Below, piece after piece: positions 25,283-34,490 of a DNA stretch of 64,000 nucleotides. Position numbers and translations under genes: made by a program. Under the pieces are notes generated by a model that ran no database searches, was not told the DNA's origin, and saw nothing but the letters and a program-made list of their open reading frames with translations. The stretch is from Flavobacterium sp. LC2016-01 (GTDB lineage: Bacteria > Bacteroidota > Bacteroidia > Flavobacteriales > Flavobacteriaceae), in contig NZ_WMIC01000006.1 of the NCBI RefSeq assembly GCF_009711135.1, forward strand, positions 310,001 through 374,000. Direction: 5' to 3'. Position 1 is the stretch's first letter, and every line of letters begins with the position of its first letter.

Positions 25283-26851
25283 ATGAAAAATCTAAAAATA
25301 AATAATCGATTTACAGCCGAATTACCTGCAGACCCAGAAACAACAAATGAAGTTCGTCAGGTAAAAAATACTTTGTTTTCGTATGTAAATCCAAAAACAC
25401 CATCAAATCCAAAACTGATTCATGCTTCGGAAGAAGTTGCGTCACTAATTGGGATTTCAAAAGAAGAAATTCAGTCTGAAGAATTTCTAAATGTATTTTC
25501 AGGGAAAGAAGTTCTTCCAGAAACACAGCCGTTTGCAATGTGTTATGCGGGTCATCAGTTTGGAAACTGGGCCGGTCAATTAGGCGACGGGCGTGCTATC
25601 AATTTAACTGAAATTGAAAATAACGACCAATTTTATACGCTTCAATTAAAAGGTGCAGGAAAAACTCCATATTCAAGAACTGCCGACGGTCTGGCCGTAT
25701 TGCGTTCATCCACCAGAGAATATTTGTGTGCAGAAGCAATGTTTCATTTAGGAGTTCCCACTACCCGATCGCTTTCTTTAATCTTGTCTGGAGATCAGGT
25801 TTTGCGTGATATTCTATACAATGGAAATCCTGCATATGAAAATGGCGCAATTGTTTGCCGTGTAGCTCCTTCTTTCATAAGATTTGGAAGTTTTGAAATG
25901 CTTACTTCTAGAAATGAACTTAAAAATTTAAAGCAGTTTGTTGAATTTTCTATCAAACATTATTTTCCAGAAATTACCGGTGAACCAAAAGAACAATACC
26001 TGCAATTTTTCAAAAAAGTTGCCGATACAACACGTGAAATGATTTTGAACTGGCAGCGTGTAGGTTTTGTGCATGGTGTAATGAATACAGACAATATGTC
26101 GATTCACGGAATCACAATTGATTACGGTCCATATGGCTGGCTCGAAAATTATGATCCAAACTGGACACCAAATACAACCGACAGTCAAAACAGAAGATAT
26201 CGTTTTGGCAATCAACCGCAAGTCGCACAGTGGAATTTATTTCAATTAGCCAATGCAATTTATCCACTGATTAATGAAGCCGCACCTTTAGAAAAAATAT
26301 TAGAATCATTTATGAATGATTTTGATTCAGATTATAAAGCAATGTTTTTGAGTAAATTAGGATTATTTACTTCAACTGAAACTGATGATGAACTAATTGC
26401 CGATTTAGAAAAGAATTTACAATTGACAGAAACAGATATGACCATCTTTTTCAGAAATTTAAGCACGGTTGAAAAGTCAGATTTTGCACCAGAAGCAATT
26501 GAAAAAATCAAATATTCATTTTACAAACCAGAAGAAGTTTCAGGAAAAATTTCAGAAATCTGGACAAAATGGTTTTCTGATTACTTGGAAAGATTAAAAG
26601 TTGAAAGTCTATCAGATGATGAGCGTTCACAAAAAATGAACCTTATCAATCCTAAATATGTGCTTCGAAATTATATGGCCCAACTTGCCATCGATTCTGC
26701 CGATAAAGAAGATTATTCGCTAATTGATGAGCTTTATACGCTTTTGCAAAAGCCATATGACGAGCAGCCAGAATATGAAAAATGGTATGCAAAACGTCCA
26801 GATTGGGCAAGATCTAAAGTAGGCTGTTCAATGCTTTCTTGCAGTTCTTAA
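25283..26851 (+). CDS. selO: SelO/YdiU protein adenylyltransferase
   Basis: SelO pseudokinases transfer AMP to Ser/Thr/Tyr of target proteins in redox homeostasis. The 522 residues have the family blocks GHQFGNWAGQLGDGRA, LQLKGAGKTPYSRTADG, HGVMNTDNMSIHGITIDYG and a C-terminus ending SMLSCSS, where eukaryotic SelO has selenocysteine at the Cys position. Length is normal. The gene sits 48 nt after msrA with a hairpin between them, so they are probably co-expressed in an oxidative stress setting. Confidence 0.93.
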   Translation: MKNLKINNRFTAELPADPETTNEVRQVKNTLFSYVNPKTPSNPKLIHASEEVASLIGISKEEIQSEEFLNVFSGKEVLPETQPFAMCYAGHQFGNWAGQLGDGRAINLTEIENNDQFYTLQLKGAGKTPYSRTADGLAVLRSSTREYLCAEAMFHLGVPTTRSLSLILSGDQVLRDILYNGNPAYENGAIVCRVAPSFIRFGSFEMLTSRNELKNLKQFVEFSIKHYFPEITGEPKEQYLQFFKKVADTTREMILNWQRVGFVHGVMNTDNMSIHGITIDYGPYGWLENYDPNWTPNTTDSQNRRYRFGNQPQVAQWNLFQLANAIYPLINEAAPLEKILESFMNDFDSDYKAMFLSKLGLFTSTETDDELIADLEKNLQLTETDMTIFFRNLSTVEKSDFAPEAIEKIKYSFYKPEEVSGKISEIWTKWFSDYLERLKVESLSDDERSQKMNLINPKYVLRNYMAQLAIDSADKEDYSLIDELYTLLQKPYDEQPEYEKWYAKRPDWARSKVGCSMLSCSS

Positions 26852-26860
26852 AGTTTTTTT

Positions 26861-26982
26861 TTAGCCACGAATTCATTAATTACTTTATACGTTTGTCACA
26901 TTGAGCAAAGTCGAAATGCTTTGCGAAAGTTCTCGACTCCGCTCGAACTGACAACCTTTAATTCATGAATTCGTGGTTGAAA
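26861..26982. repeat. Nested palindromic element between selO and ypdA
   Basis: Outer arms at 26861-26880 and 26961-26982 share CCACGAATTCAT. Inner arms at 26893-26914 and 26933-26954 share TTGTCA and AGTCGA but have several mismatches. The right outer arm abuts the stop of the minus-strand ypdA gene. It looks like a composite REP-type element and may also terminate both genes. Confidence 0.72.
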
Positions 26983-26983
26983 A

Positions 26984-27949
26984 CTATTTCGAAGTAATAT
27001 AATCCACAATCATTTTGGCATGGATTCTTGAATTCTCAATAAACCATTTATGTGTTTGCATTCCTCCGCAGACGACGCCCGCTAGAAATAGTCCTTCAAC
27101 ATTTGTTTCCATTGTTTCAGCATTATAAACCGGAATTTTCAATTCGTCGTCAGAAAGCTGGATTCCACAATTTTCAAGAAAATTTAAATCAGGTTTATAG
27201 CCTGTCAAAGCCAAAACAAAGTCATTTTCAATCGTAACTTTCCCTTCAGGAGTTTCGATTTCTATTTCAGTTTCTCGAATTTCAGTAATATTTGATTCAA
27301 AATAAGCTTTAATACTTCCTTCTGCAATTCGGTTTTCGATATCTGGCTTTACCCAATATTTCACTCTATTGTTAATCTCGTTTTTACGAATTACCATTGT
27401 TACATTCGCTCCTTTTCGCCAGCATTCCAGCGCTGCATCAACAGATGAATTATTAGCTCCGACGATTAAAACATTTCGGAAAGCATATTCATGCGCTTCT
27501 TTATAATAATGACGAACTTTTGATAATTCCTCTCCTTTTACATTCATTGAAATTGGAATATCATAAAATCCAGTTGCAATAACAACGTTTTTAGAATTAT
27601 AAATGTTTTTATCAGTTACGATTTCAAAATGATTTTTACCCTTTTTCTCAATTCCTGTAACCTTTTCAAACAGATTAATGGAGAAATTAAAATAACGGTG
27701 AATGTTTCTGTAGTATTCTAATGCTTCCTGGCGGCCAGGTTTTGGTGCCAGACAATTAAACGGAATATCTCCAATTTCTAATCTTTCAGCAGTAGAAAAG
27801 AAAGTCATATACAGCGGATAATTGAAAATACTGTTTACAATTGCGCCTTTTTCAATAATTAAATAACGTAAGTTTTTCTTCTGAGCTTCAATTGCGCAGG
27901 CAAGCCCAATTGGTCCACCGCCCACAATGATCAAATCATAATCTGTCAT
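26984..27949 (-). CDS. ypdA: YpdA-family FAD-dependent disulfide reductase (bacillithiol type)
   Basis: The 321-residue flavoprotein reduces bacillithiol disulfide with NADPH in organisms using that thiol. Motifs are the N-terminal FAD loop IIVGGGPIGLACA, the NAD(P) loop NVLIVGANNSSVDAALE, and the C-terminal LFLAGVVCGGMQTHKWFIEN, which carries a cysteine near the flavin. Unlike thioredoxin reductase it has no CxxC pair, as expected for YpdA. It fits with neighbours SelO and MsrA in thiol maintenance and is co-directional with the CYTH gene 7 nt upstream. Confidence 0.9.
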   Translation of the reverse strand: MTDYDLIIVGGGPIGLACAIEAQKKNLRYLIIEKGAIVNSIFNYPLYMTFFSTAERLEIGDIPFNCLAPKPGRQEALEYYRNIHRYFNFSINLFEKVTGIEKKGKNHFEIVTDKNIYNSKNVVIATGFYDIPISMNVKGEELSKVRHYYKEAHEYAFRNVLIVGANNSSVDAALECWRKGANVTMVIRKNEINNRVKYWVKPDIENRIAEGSIKAYFESNITEIRETEIEIETPEGKVTIENDFVLALTGYKPDLNFLENCGIQLSDDELKIPVYNAETMETNVEGLFLAGVVCGGMQTHKWFIENSRIHAKMIVDYITSK

Positions 27950-27956
27950 AAATCAA

Positions 27957-28430
27957 TTATTTTTCCCAGTCTTTAAATGGATTTTTGCTCAAATAAGCAT
28001 TATAATATCTTTCGTCATCTGTAACTTCTTCACCAAGCCATTCTGGTTTTTCAAAAGTTTCTGTTTCTGATTTCAGCTCAATTTCGGCCATAATCAAGCC
28101 TTCATTTTCCCCATAAAATTCATCAACTTCAAAAACGTGATTTCCAGATTTAATTTCGAATCGAGTTTTCTCAATTTTTCCCTTTTCGCATAATTTCAGC
28201 AATTCCTGTGCTTCCTCAAACGGAATCTCATTTTCCCATTCAAAACGCGACATACCGCCTTGATGCCCAATACCTTTTATAGTCAAAAAACCTCTTGTTC
28301 CTTTAATTCGTACGCGAACCGTTCTTTCAGGAATAGAGCTTAAATAACCCTGGGCAATTTTATTTTGAGTAAAAGCCTGTTCTTTAAAATCTTCCGATTT
28401 TACAAGAAACTTTCTTTCAATTTCAACCAT
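27957..28430 (-). CDS. CYTH-domain protein (triphosphate-tunnel enzyme)
   Basis: The 157-residue protein begins with the CYTH signature VEIERKFLV, followed by RVRIKGTRGFLTIKG and FEVDEFYGENEGLIMAEIEL. Family members bind triphosphate substrates and include inorganic triphosphatases and class IV adenylate cyclases. At this size and with no other domain, a triphosphatase role is more likely. It lies 7 nt upstream of ypdA, so the two are co-transcribed. Confidence 0.92.
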   Translation of the reverse strand: MVEIERKFLVKSEDFKEQAFTQNKIAQGYLSSIPERTVRVRIKGTRGFLTIKGIGHQGGMSRFEWENEIPFEEAQELLKLCEKGKIEKTRFEIKSGNHVFEVDEFYGENEGLIMAEIELKSETETFEKPEWLGEEVTDDERYYNAYLSKNPFKDWEK

Positions 28431-28584
28431 TTTGATACTTCAATTAATTTTAATGCAAGTTACTCAATTTAATTAAGGTCGTGAAATGATTTTAAAAGGC
28501 GATCCAATGCAAAATACAGGTCTCTTAACTTTAAAACATTACCAATTTAATTGATTATTAACATGTTAGCTGTATTTATTTCGC

Positions 28585-28592
28585 TAAATTTG
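28585..28592 (+). promoter_or_regulatory. -7 promoter element for the OmpA-like gene
   Basis: TAAATTTG lies 24 nt before the start codon. Confidence 0.55.
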
Positions 28593-28615
28593 ATAGAATC
28601 TTAACTTGTGAACTT

Positions 28616-29527
28616 ATGTCTAAAAAAGCACTTTATCTCTTAGGCATTGCATTAACAATTATTTTAGGTACATTTTTGTATGTAAAATTTTGTTGCAATT
28701 GCAGCATGGAAGCACCAGCGGCTGATACAGAAAAAGTACCAACAGTTGCAGTCAAGGACAATAACTTTGTTCCTTTTATTCTTAATGGTTCTGGAATTAA
28801 TTTCCGAACTAATGACAACCTCAAATTCTTAAAAAACAGTGCTGCATTGATTGTGCCTGTCGGTGATTCTGTGGCAATTGGTATTGAAAATTTAAAAGCA
28901 TTTTTAATTTCCAATCCTAAGCAAAAAGTGACTATAACGGGTTACGCAACTTCTGATGAAACCAATACCACTAAATTTGAAAATCTTGGTTTAGCGAGGG
29001 CAAATGATGTCAAAAATTATTTTGTTTCTAAAGGTTTGTCTGGAGCTCAATTTGACACAAAAGGCGAAATTATAGATAAATGGAAAACCAATTTAGATAC
29101 ACTTTTAGGCCCAGCCGATTATAAATTTGAAACAGCAGATACCACTGCAGTTGGTAGTGACGAATGGAGCATCTTAAAAGAAAAAATAAATGCTGATCCA
29201 TTAATTCTTCATTTTAATACAAACAAATCCAGCGATAACCTTAGCGCAGTCGAAAAGCAAAAAGTAGCCGATATTGCCAAATATATGGAGCACGTAAAAG
29301 ATGCTTCTGTTTTAATTGTGGGACATACAGATGATGTTGGAAATCGTGATGCCAATGTTGTTTTAGGTCAAAAAAGGGCAGCGTTTTCTAAAGATTATTT
29401 AGCTAAAAATGGTATTGACGCTTCTCGAATTACAACAGAATCAAAAGGACCTGATGAGCCAGCGGGAGAAAATACAACCGCTGAAGGAAAAGCTAACAAC
29501 AGAAGAACTGTCATTACAATCAAATAA
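28616..29527 (+). CDS. OmpA-family protein with two OmpA-like domains
   Basis: The 303-residue protein has a single N-terminal membrane helix (ALYLLGIALTIILGTFLYV) with a short Cys-rich stretch CCNCS just after it. A degenerate OmpA-like domain around residues 80-150 (VTITGYATSDETNT) is followed by a clear C-terminal one (VLIVGHTDDVGNRDANVVLG and KANNRRTVITI), which binds peptidoglycan in this family. It is probably anchored in the inner membrane or is a lipoprotein. A second gene follows 16 nt later. Confidence 0.86.
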   Translation: MSKKALYLLGIALTIILGTFLYVKFCCNCSMEAPAADTEKVPTVAVKDNNFVPFILNGSGINFRTNDNLKFLKNSAALIVPVGDSVAIGIENLKAFLISNPKQKVTITGYATSDETNTTKFENLGLARANDVKNYFVSKGLSGAQFDTKGEIIDKWKTNLDTLLGPADYKFETADTTAVGSDEWSILKEKINADPLILHFNTNKSSDNLSAVEKQKVADIAKYMEHVKDASVLIVGHTDDVGNRDANVVLGQKRAAFSKDYLAKNGIDASRITTESKGPDEPAGENTTAEGKANNRRTVITIK

Positions 29528-29543
29528 TTAAAAATATATAATC

Positions 29544-30092
29544 ATGAATATACCTTGTATCTTAATACCGGCATTAGTGGGGTTAATCTGTGGAATTTTA
29601 GGTTACTTACTAGGGAAAATGAATTCAAAAAGCGACAATTCACTTGCAACATCTTTACAAGAAGATTTAGATGCCTGCAAAGCTAACACCAAAAATTTAA
29701 ATGCAAGAATAGCGCAATTAGAGGCTGATTTAGCTGCAAAAGCAAAAATTGCAGCAACGCCACAGTCATTTGCTGCATCAGCACCGCTAATCATATTTGA
29801 CGGTGCGTTGGCCGCAACTGTTTTTGGTAAAAAAATAAAAGAAAATGATTTAAAAATAGTGGAAGGAATTGGTCCAAAAATCGAAGCTTTATACCATGAA
29901 GCCGGAATAACAACTTGGCACGAATTGTCTCATACATCAACTGAAAAATCGCAGTCAATTCTAGATGCTGGCGGTGAAAATTATTCGATTCATAATCCGA
30001 GCACTTGGGCTAAACAAGCATTATTAGCTTATCAAGGGAAATGGCAGGAATTAAAAGACTGGCAAGAAAATTTACTTGGAGGGAAAGAGTAA
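29544..30092 (+). CDS. Membrane-anchored coiled-coil protein with helix-hairpin-helix-like domain
   Basis: The 182 residues begin with a membrane helix (CILIPALVGLICGILGYLLG) and a coiled coil, followed by VEGIGPKIEALYHEAGITTWHELS, a helix-hairpin-helix-like module that also occurs at the C-terminus of some Bacteroidota ribosomal L21 proteins and in DUF4332. It is 16 nt after the OmpA-like gene and likely works with it. No enzyme motif is present. Confidence 0.78.
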   Translation: MNIPCILIPALVGLICGILGYLLGKMNSKSDNSLATSLQEDLDACKANTKNLNARIAQLEADLAAKAKIAATPQSFAASAPLIIFDGALAATVFGKKIKENDLKIVEGIGPKIEALYHEAGITTWHELSHTSTEKSQSILDAGGENYSIHNPSTWAKQALLAYQGKWQELKDWQENLLGGKE

Positions 30093-30167
30093 CTTTAAGA
30101 GGTTCAAAGAGACAAAGTAACAAAGGTTCAGAGGTTTTTCCAATCTGAACTTTTACAACTTTGCTCC

Positions 30168-30215
30168 TTTGTTACTTTGTCTCTTTGTTACTTTGTCTCT
30201 TTGTTACTTTGTCAC
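30168..30215. repeat. 16-bp tandem repeat (three copies)
   Basis: TTTGTTACTTTGTCTC occurs twice in a row, then a third copy with one change (30200-30215). A reverse-complement segment GAGACAAAGTAACAAAG starts near 30109, so the region can fold into a long hairpin. It lies between converging genes, is not coding and probably terminates or spaces them. Confidence 0.78.
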
Positions 30216-30224
30216 CTTTAACCT

Positions 30225-31256
30225 TCAAAAAAAATCCCATTTTTTTGAAGTATTGTACCATAATTGCCCTTGAGAAACTTCAAGGGGACAATCGAAATTA
30301 TTGGTGTAAAGTGCTCCGGTTCCTAATCCTTGGGGCATTTTTGAGTTTTGGATATAAGTCCACTGTGAAATGGCATTTAAGCCAATATTGCTTTCTAAAG
30401 CGGATGTTATCCACCAGCCAATTCCGTATTTATCTGCCAGATCAATCCATTCTTTGGTTCCTCTGAAACCACCGATAAAACTTGGCTTTAAAATAATATA
30501 TTGAGGTTTGATTTCCTTCAGTAATTTTTCTTTTTCTTCAAATGAAAATATGCCTATCAATTCTTCATCTAATGCAATTGGAAAAGGAGTTGTTTTGCAT
30601 AAATCTGACATGGCTTGAATATTTCCTTTTTTAATAGGCTGTTCAATACTATGAAGCTGAAATTGACTTAATTGATTAAGTTTATCTAAAGCTTCATTTA
30701 AAACAAAAGCACCGTTTGCATCAACACGAATTTCGATTTGTTCTGGGGAAAAATGACTTCTAATAAACTGCAGTAAATCCAATTCTTTTTGAAAATCTAT
30801 GGCTCCAATTTTTAATTTTATGCACGTAAATCCGTCAGCTAATTTTTCTTCGATTTGCTGTTTCATAAAAGTAGCTTCGCCCATCCAAACCAAACCATTT
30901 ATGTTAATTGATTTCGAATTATCAGTAAAATCAGAAGGAAATAATAGATAAGGAGTTTTACTTTTTAAAGATAAAAAAGCCATTTCAACACCAAACTGTA
31001 TCGAAGGAAATTCAAGTAAATTTTCCCAAAGTTCTTTTTCTCCTAAATGAATGTTTTCACAAACCCATTGAAGTTTTTCTTCGTAATCTTCACGATCATC
31101 AGCGCTTAAACCACGAAGAATACCGCACTCGCCTATTCCTTTTTTGCCATCTTCTTCTAAAATGATAAACCAAGTTTCTTTTTCAGTCATAACACCGCGT
31201 GACGTTCCTGATGGACGTTTGAACTCGAGCATGTATTTTTGGTAAGATGCTATCAT
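30225..31256 (-). CDS. menC: o-Succinylbenzoate synthase
   Basis: MenC of the enolase superfamily dehydrates SHCHC to o-succinylbenzoate in menaquinone synthesis. The 343 residues have the lysine pair block CIKLKIGA, metal ligands RVDANGAF, SIEQPIKKGN and ALDEELIGI, and the C-terminal catalytic lysine in IILKPSFIGG. Length and motifs match MenC rather than muconate-lactonizing enzymes, and menA, menB and menD lie upstream on the same strand. menE is not in the window. Confidence 0.9.
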   Translation of the reverse strand: MIASYQKYMLEFKRPSGTSRGVMTEKETWFIILEEDGKKGIGECGILRGLSADDREDYEEKLQWVCENIHLGEKELWENLLEFPSIQFGVEMAFLSLKSKTPYLLFPSDFTDNSKSININGLVWMGEATFMKQQIEEKLADGFTCIKLKIGAIDFQKELDLLQFIRSHFSPEQIEIRVDANGAFVLNEALDKLNQLSQFQLHSIEQPIKKGNIQAMSDLCKTTPFPIALDEELIGIFSFEEKEKLLKEIKPQYIILKPSFIGGFRGTKEWIDLADKYGIGWWITSALESNIGLNAISQWTYIQNSKMPQGLGTGALYTNNFDCPLEVSQGQLWYNTSKKWDFF

Positions 31257-31278
31257 TTTTTTTTAGATGCTAAGTACC

Positions 31279-31328
31279 TAAGACACCGAGATACTAAAAT
31301 CTTAGAAACTTAGTATCTCAGTGTCTTA
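31279..31328. repeat. 19-bp inverted repeat
   Basis: Arms at 31279-31297 and 31310-31328 (TAAGACACCGAGATACTAA in the left arm) are complementary with one mismatch around 12 nt. It lies between the TPR gene and menC on the minus strand. Confidence 0.72.
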
Positions 31329-31333
31329 GCAAC

Positions 31334-32536
31334 TTAATTATAAAGTTTTAAAACTTTTTCGAAATCTTTTGACGGAAGGCCTGCTTTTTGGAAAATCTCA
31401 AAATCAGATTTTGTTTTGTCTTTCCAGCTGATACTGTCCGTTACATTTTGATCTTGATATTTTTTGTAAATAGTTTTTGCCTCACCGTAATTATTGCTGA
31501 TTAAATACAAATGCGCCAAATTCAATTTTACCAATAACTCTGTATTGTCCAGTTTTTCACCTTCTTGCAAAAATTTCAGTGCTTTCTCGTATTGTTTTGT
31601 CAAAATATAACAATAACCAATTGAGCTGTAATCTAATGCATTCGCTTTTCCTTCACTAATTATAGTGTTTAATTTCGGAATTGCTTCGTTATATTTTTGC
31701 TGCTTAATTAAAACTGAAACTTCATTTCTTAGGTCACTAAAAACATTTTTAGAAATATCAGCATCTTTATAACAGGCATTTCCAAAATCTTTATAGACTT
31801 TGTTTTTTTCGATTGGCAGCAATTTTTGAAATTCAGTATAACGATACTGTTTTATAATTTTATCTAAAATACAAACACAGAAATCATCAGAATTGGCCAT
31901 TTTTTGCGCCATTGTAGATGTTTTGCACAAGCTGATAATTTCGTTTTTGTTGTCCTGATTCCAGCCACGATTTAATTTGATATCTACCCAAGGCACCACT
32001 TCTAAAACCACTTTTTGTTTTAAAACCCAGTTTTTGCTGTGAAATCCAAACCAAAGTGTACTTACATTTTGTCCTAAACAAGACGATTTATCAAGCGATA
32101 ATCTTTTGGCATCTTTACTTAAAGGCTCTTCTTGTGCATAACAAGCTTTGTCTGTTTTTCCGTCCTCGATATACTTTTTAGCATTTTCAGACGAAGTAAA
32201 CATTGCGTAAGTACAAGTATCGTCTCCAGAAATTTTTGACATTAAAAATACAGCTCCGGCCGAACCCTGACTGACTCCGGTTGGATCCGGAATTGATTTT
32301 AGTACCGAAACCAGGCTGTTTGCCATTTGTTGGTTTTCATCTAAAAGTGTAATTCGGTATACAATTTCAGTTGTTCCAACGGGAAGATCTTCCGTATTTA
32401 TGGTGATTCGGTCACGAGCAGAAACAATAATTTCTTTTGTTGTTGCACGCTCTTTATCCCAATAACCGTCTTTTTGTGCAAAAGAATTAAAAGAAATTGT
32501 AATTAAAAGAGATAAAATTATTTTTTTGAAAGTCAT
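31334..32536 (-). CDS. Exported TPR-containing hypothetical protein
   Basis: The 400-residue protein has a signal peptide (IILSLLITISFNSFAQ) with a cleavage site after FAQ. The middle section has several cysteines (DFCVCILDKII, GDDTCTY), and the C-terminal part holds TPR units (KQQKYNEAIPKLNTIIS; LKFLQEGEKLDN). No catalytic motif was recognised. It lies between the MBL-fold hydrolase and menC on the same strand, with repeats on both sides, so its link to menaquinone is uncertain. Confidence 0.8.
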   Translation of the reverse strand: MTFKKIILSLLITISFNSFAQKDGYWDKERATTKEIIVSARDRITINTEDLPVGTTEIVYRITLLDENQQMANSLVSVLKSIPDPTGVSQGSAGAVFLMSKISGDDTCTYAMFTSSENAKKYIEDGKTDKACYAQEEPLSKDAKRLSLDKSSCLGQNVSTLWFGFHSKNWVLKQKVVLEVVPWVDIKLNRGWNQDNKNEIISLCKTSTMAQKMANSDDFCVCILDKIIKQYRYTEFQKLLPIEKNKVYKDFGNACYKDADISKNVFSDLRNEVSVLIKQQKYNEAIPKLNTIISEGKANALDYSSIGYCYILTKQYEKALKFLQEGEKLDNTELLVKLNLAHLYLISNNYGEAKTIYKKYQDQNVTDSISWKDKTKSDFEIFQKAGLPSKDFEKVLKLYN

Positions 32537-32690
32537 ATTGAATGATTGTTTTTTGCCACAACTCGAGCGATAGCGAATTGGCGAAGCAATTACACAAATT
32601 TCTTTAATTTTTAATTTGTTGTTAATTCCAAGGATTTCAATAATCTTAGTAAAAATTATGCCAAAATATTCCTTATGAAACCGAGTGCCC

Positions 32691-32757
32691 TAGCCCCGAT
32701 AGAAGCGGCATCCTTTTGTGCCGGGGTTCGGCACAAAAGATACAGCGGATAGCGGGA
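32691..32757. repeat. Dispersed palindromic repeat, copy 2 (inverted)
   Basis: The reverse complement aligns with 22870-22938 along the whole length. The stem at 32713-32723/32729-32739 is CTTTTGTGCCG paired with CGGCACAAAAG. Confidence 0.8.
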
Positions 32758-32792
32758 TTAGCTCCTTCCTTCGACTATGCTCAGGATGGCAA

Positions 32793-33470
32793 TTATAATT
32801 CAATAGATTCGCCAATTTCTAAAAGCATCAAATCTTTTCCTTTATCAAAAAACTTTTTGATTGCTTCTTCATGATTGATTTCGATATAACCAAAAGTATC
32901 AAAATGGTATCCCAGAATTTTGTCGCATTCTACAAAATCAGAAGCGATTATAGCGTCTTCAACATCCATTGTAAAATTATTTCCGATTGGCAAAATAGCT
33001 AAATCTAACTCTGTTCGCAATGGAATCAGCTTCATATCGTAGGTAAGTGCCGTATCACCAGCGATGTAAATATTTTTATGTTCGCTTTCAATTACAAATC
33101 CACCTGGGTTTCCGCCGTTTGTACCATCAGGAAAAGTACTTGAATGAATGGCATTTACAAATTTAACTTTACCAAAATCGAATTTCCAGCTTCCGCCGTG
33201 ATTCATTGGATGAGAATTAAATCCTAATTTTGCGTAATAACTGGCAATTTCTGCATTTGAAACAATAACAGCATTAGTCAGTTTTGCGATAGCCTGAACA
33301 TCTAGAACGTGATCAGCGTGAGCGTGTGTCAGTAAAATATAATCTGCTTTTAAATCTCTTAAGTCGATTGAAGCAGCTGCTGGATTTCCTGTAATAAATG
33401 GGTCAACAATGATATGTTTTCCTCCAACTTCGATTCCTAAAGATGCATGTCCGTAAAATGTAATTTTCAT
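32793..33470 (-). CDS. MBL-fold metal-dependent hydrolase (UPF0173)
   Basis: The 225 residues have the HAHADH zinc motif in LLTHAHADHVLD, the downstream H in NHGGSWKF, and the IAGDTALTYDM aspartate ligand. This is the UPF0173/YtkL-like group of metallo-beta-lactamase fold proteins. It starts 27 nt after menA and is in the same operon, but no menaquinone step is assigned to this family. Confidence 0.87.
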   Translation of the reverse strand: MKITFYGHASLGIEVGGKHIIVDPFITGNPAAASIDLRDLKADYILLTHAHADHVLDVQAIAKLTNAVIVSNAEIASYYAKLGFNSHPMNHGGSWKFDFGKVKFVNAIHSSTFPDGTNGGNPGGFVIESEHKNIYIAGDTALTYDMKLIPLRTELDLAILPIGNNFTMDVEDAIIASDFVECDKILGYHFDTFGYIEINHEEAIKKFFDKGKDLMLLEIGESIEL

Positions 33471-33497
33471 GATTTTATTTTTTAAGTTGAACTGATT

Positions 33498-34460
33498 TTA
33501 TCTTCCACCTAGAAAAAGATTAACAATAATGTCTGAAATCAATGAAATCATACACACCGTTAATAATATAGAAAGTAAAAATGTACTTAGTGCTACTTTT
33601 TTTAATTCTGGATCTAAAAGCTTAGGATCTTGATTTTTAGCGACTGTAATTAAATGTTTAGTTAAAGGAATATAAGCTAATAAAAACAAATATTGGTCAA
33701 AATTATAATCACTTAAAATTGCAAAAACAACCACTAAAATCATAGCAGTAATGATAAGTGTAAAATGATAAATTTTGGCTTTTGCTCCTCCAATTTGCAC
33801 GACAATAGTGTTTTTACCCGATTTTCTGTCTGATTCTTCATCGCGCATATTGTTAAGGTTTAAAACACCAACGCTTAACAAACCGATTGAAATTGCCGGA
33901 AGAATTAAAAGCGGATCAACTTCTTTAGAATATAAAAAGTTAACCCCAAGAGTACTTACCAGTCCGAAGAATATGAAAACGAAAACATCTCCAAATCCTT
34001 TGTAGCCATAAGCTGAATTTCCTACTGTATAGCGAATTGCAGAAATAATAGCCGCAATTCCTAATAATAAAAAGAAAATAGAATATCCGAAATTGTCTTT
34101 TCCAAAAGCGAAGTAAATTAATATCACAGCTGACAATAAAGTAAGCAATGACGTAATTATAATCGCCTTTTTCATAGCTTGAGGCGTAATTTTCCCACTC
34201 TGAATAGCGCGTTGCGGCCCTACTCTGTCAGCATTATCGGTACCTTTTACTCCGTCGCCGTAATCATTGGCAAAATTGGATAAAACCTGTAATCCTAAAG
34301 TTGTTAAAAGTGCAAAACCAAAAATTTTCCAGCTAAATACTTCTGTTGGCGTATTAATAGTTTCTGTTGGGTTTGATAAAGCATAAATACTTCCAACAAT
34401 AATTCCAGAAACTGATAAAGGCAATGTGCGCAGTCTCGCGGCTTCAATCCAATGTTTCAT
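33498..34460 (-). CDS. menA: 1,4-dihydroxy-2-naphthoate polyprenyltransferase
   Basis: MenA joins DHNA to a polyprenyl diphosphate in the inner membrane. About eight hydrophobic helices are visible. The Asp-rich prenyl-diphosphate sites are NFANDYGDGVKGTDNADR and NNMRDEESDRKSG. A longer frame to 34496 adds charged residues MKPETKKTKNKI, but the family start MKHWIEAARLRTLPLS is at 34460, giving 320 residues. It follows menB on the minus strand. Confidence 0.93.
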   Translation of the reverse strand: MKHWIEAARLRTLPLSVSGIIVGSIYALSNPTETINTPTEVFSWKIFGFALLTTLGLQVLSNFANDYGDGVKGTDNADRVGPQRAIQSGKITPQAMKKAIIITSLLTLLSAVILIYFAFGKDNFGYSIFFLLLGIAAIISAIRYTVGNSAYGYKGFGDVFVFIFFGLVSTLGVNFLYSKEVDPLLILPAISIGLLSVGVLNLNNMRDEESDRKSGKNTIVVQIGGAKAKIYHFTLIITAMILVVVFAILSDYNFDQYLFLLAYIPLTKHLITVAKNQDPKLLDPELKKVALSTFLLSILLTVCMISLISDIIVNLFLGGR

Positions 34461-34490
34461 TATTTTATTTTTAGTTTTTTTAGTTTCAGG

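Noticed and set aside
30161..30466. 101-codon plus-strand frame beginning in the tandem repeat
   Set aside because: It begins in the 16-bp repeat and runs antisense through menC; no promoter or domain supports it.
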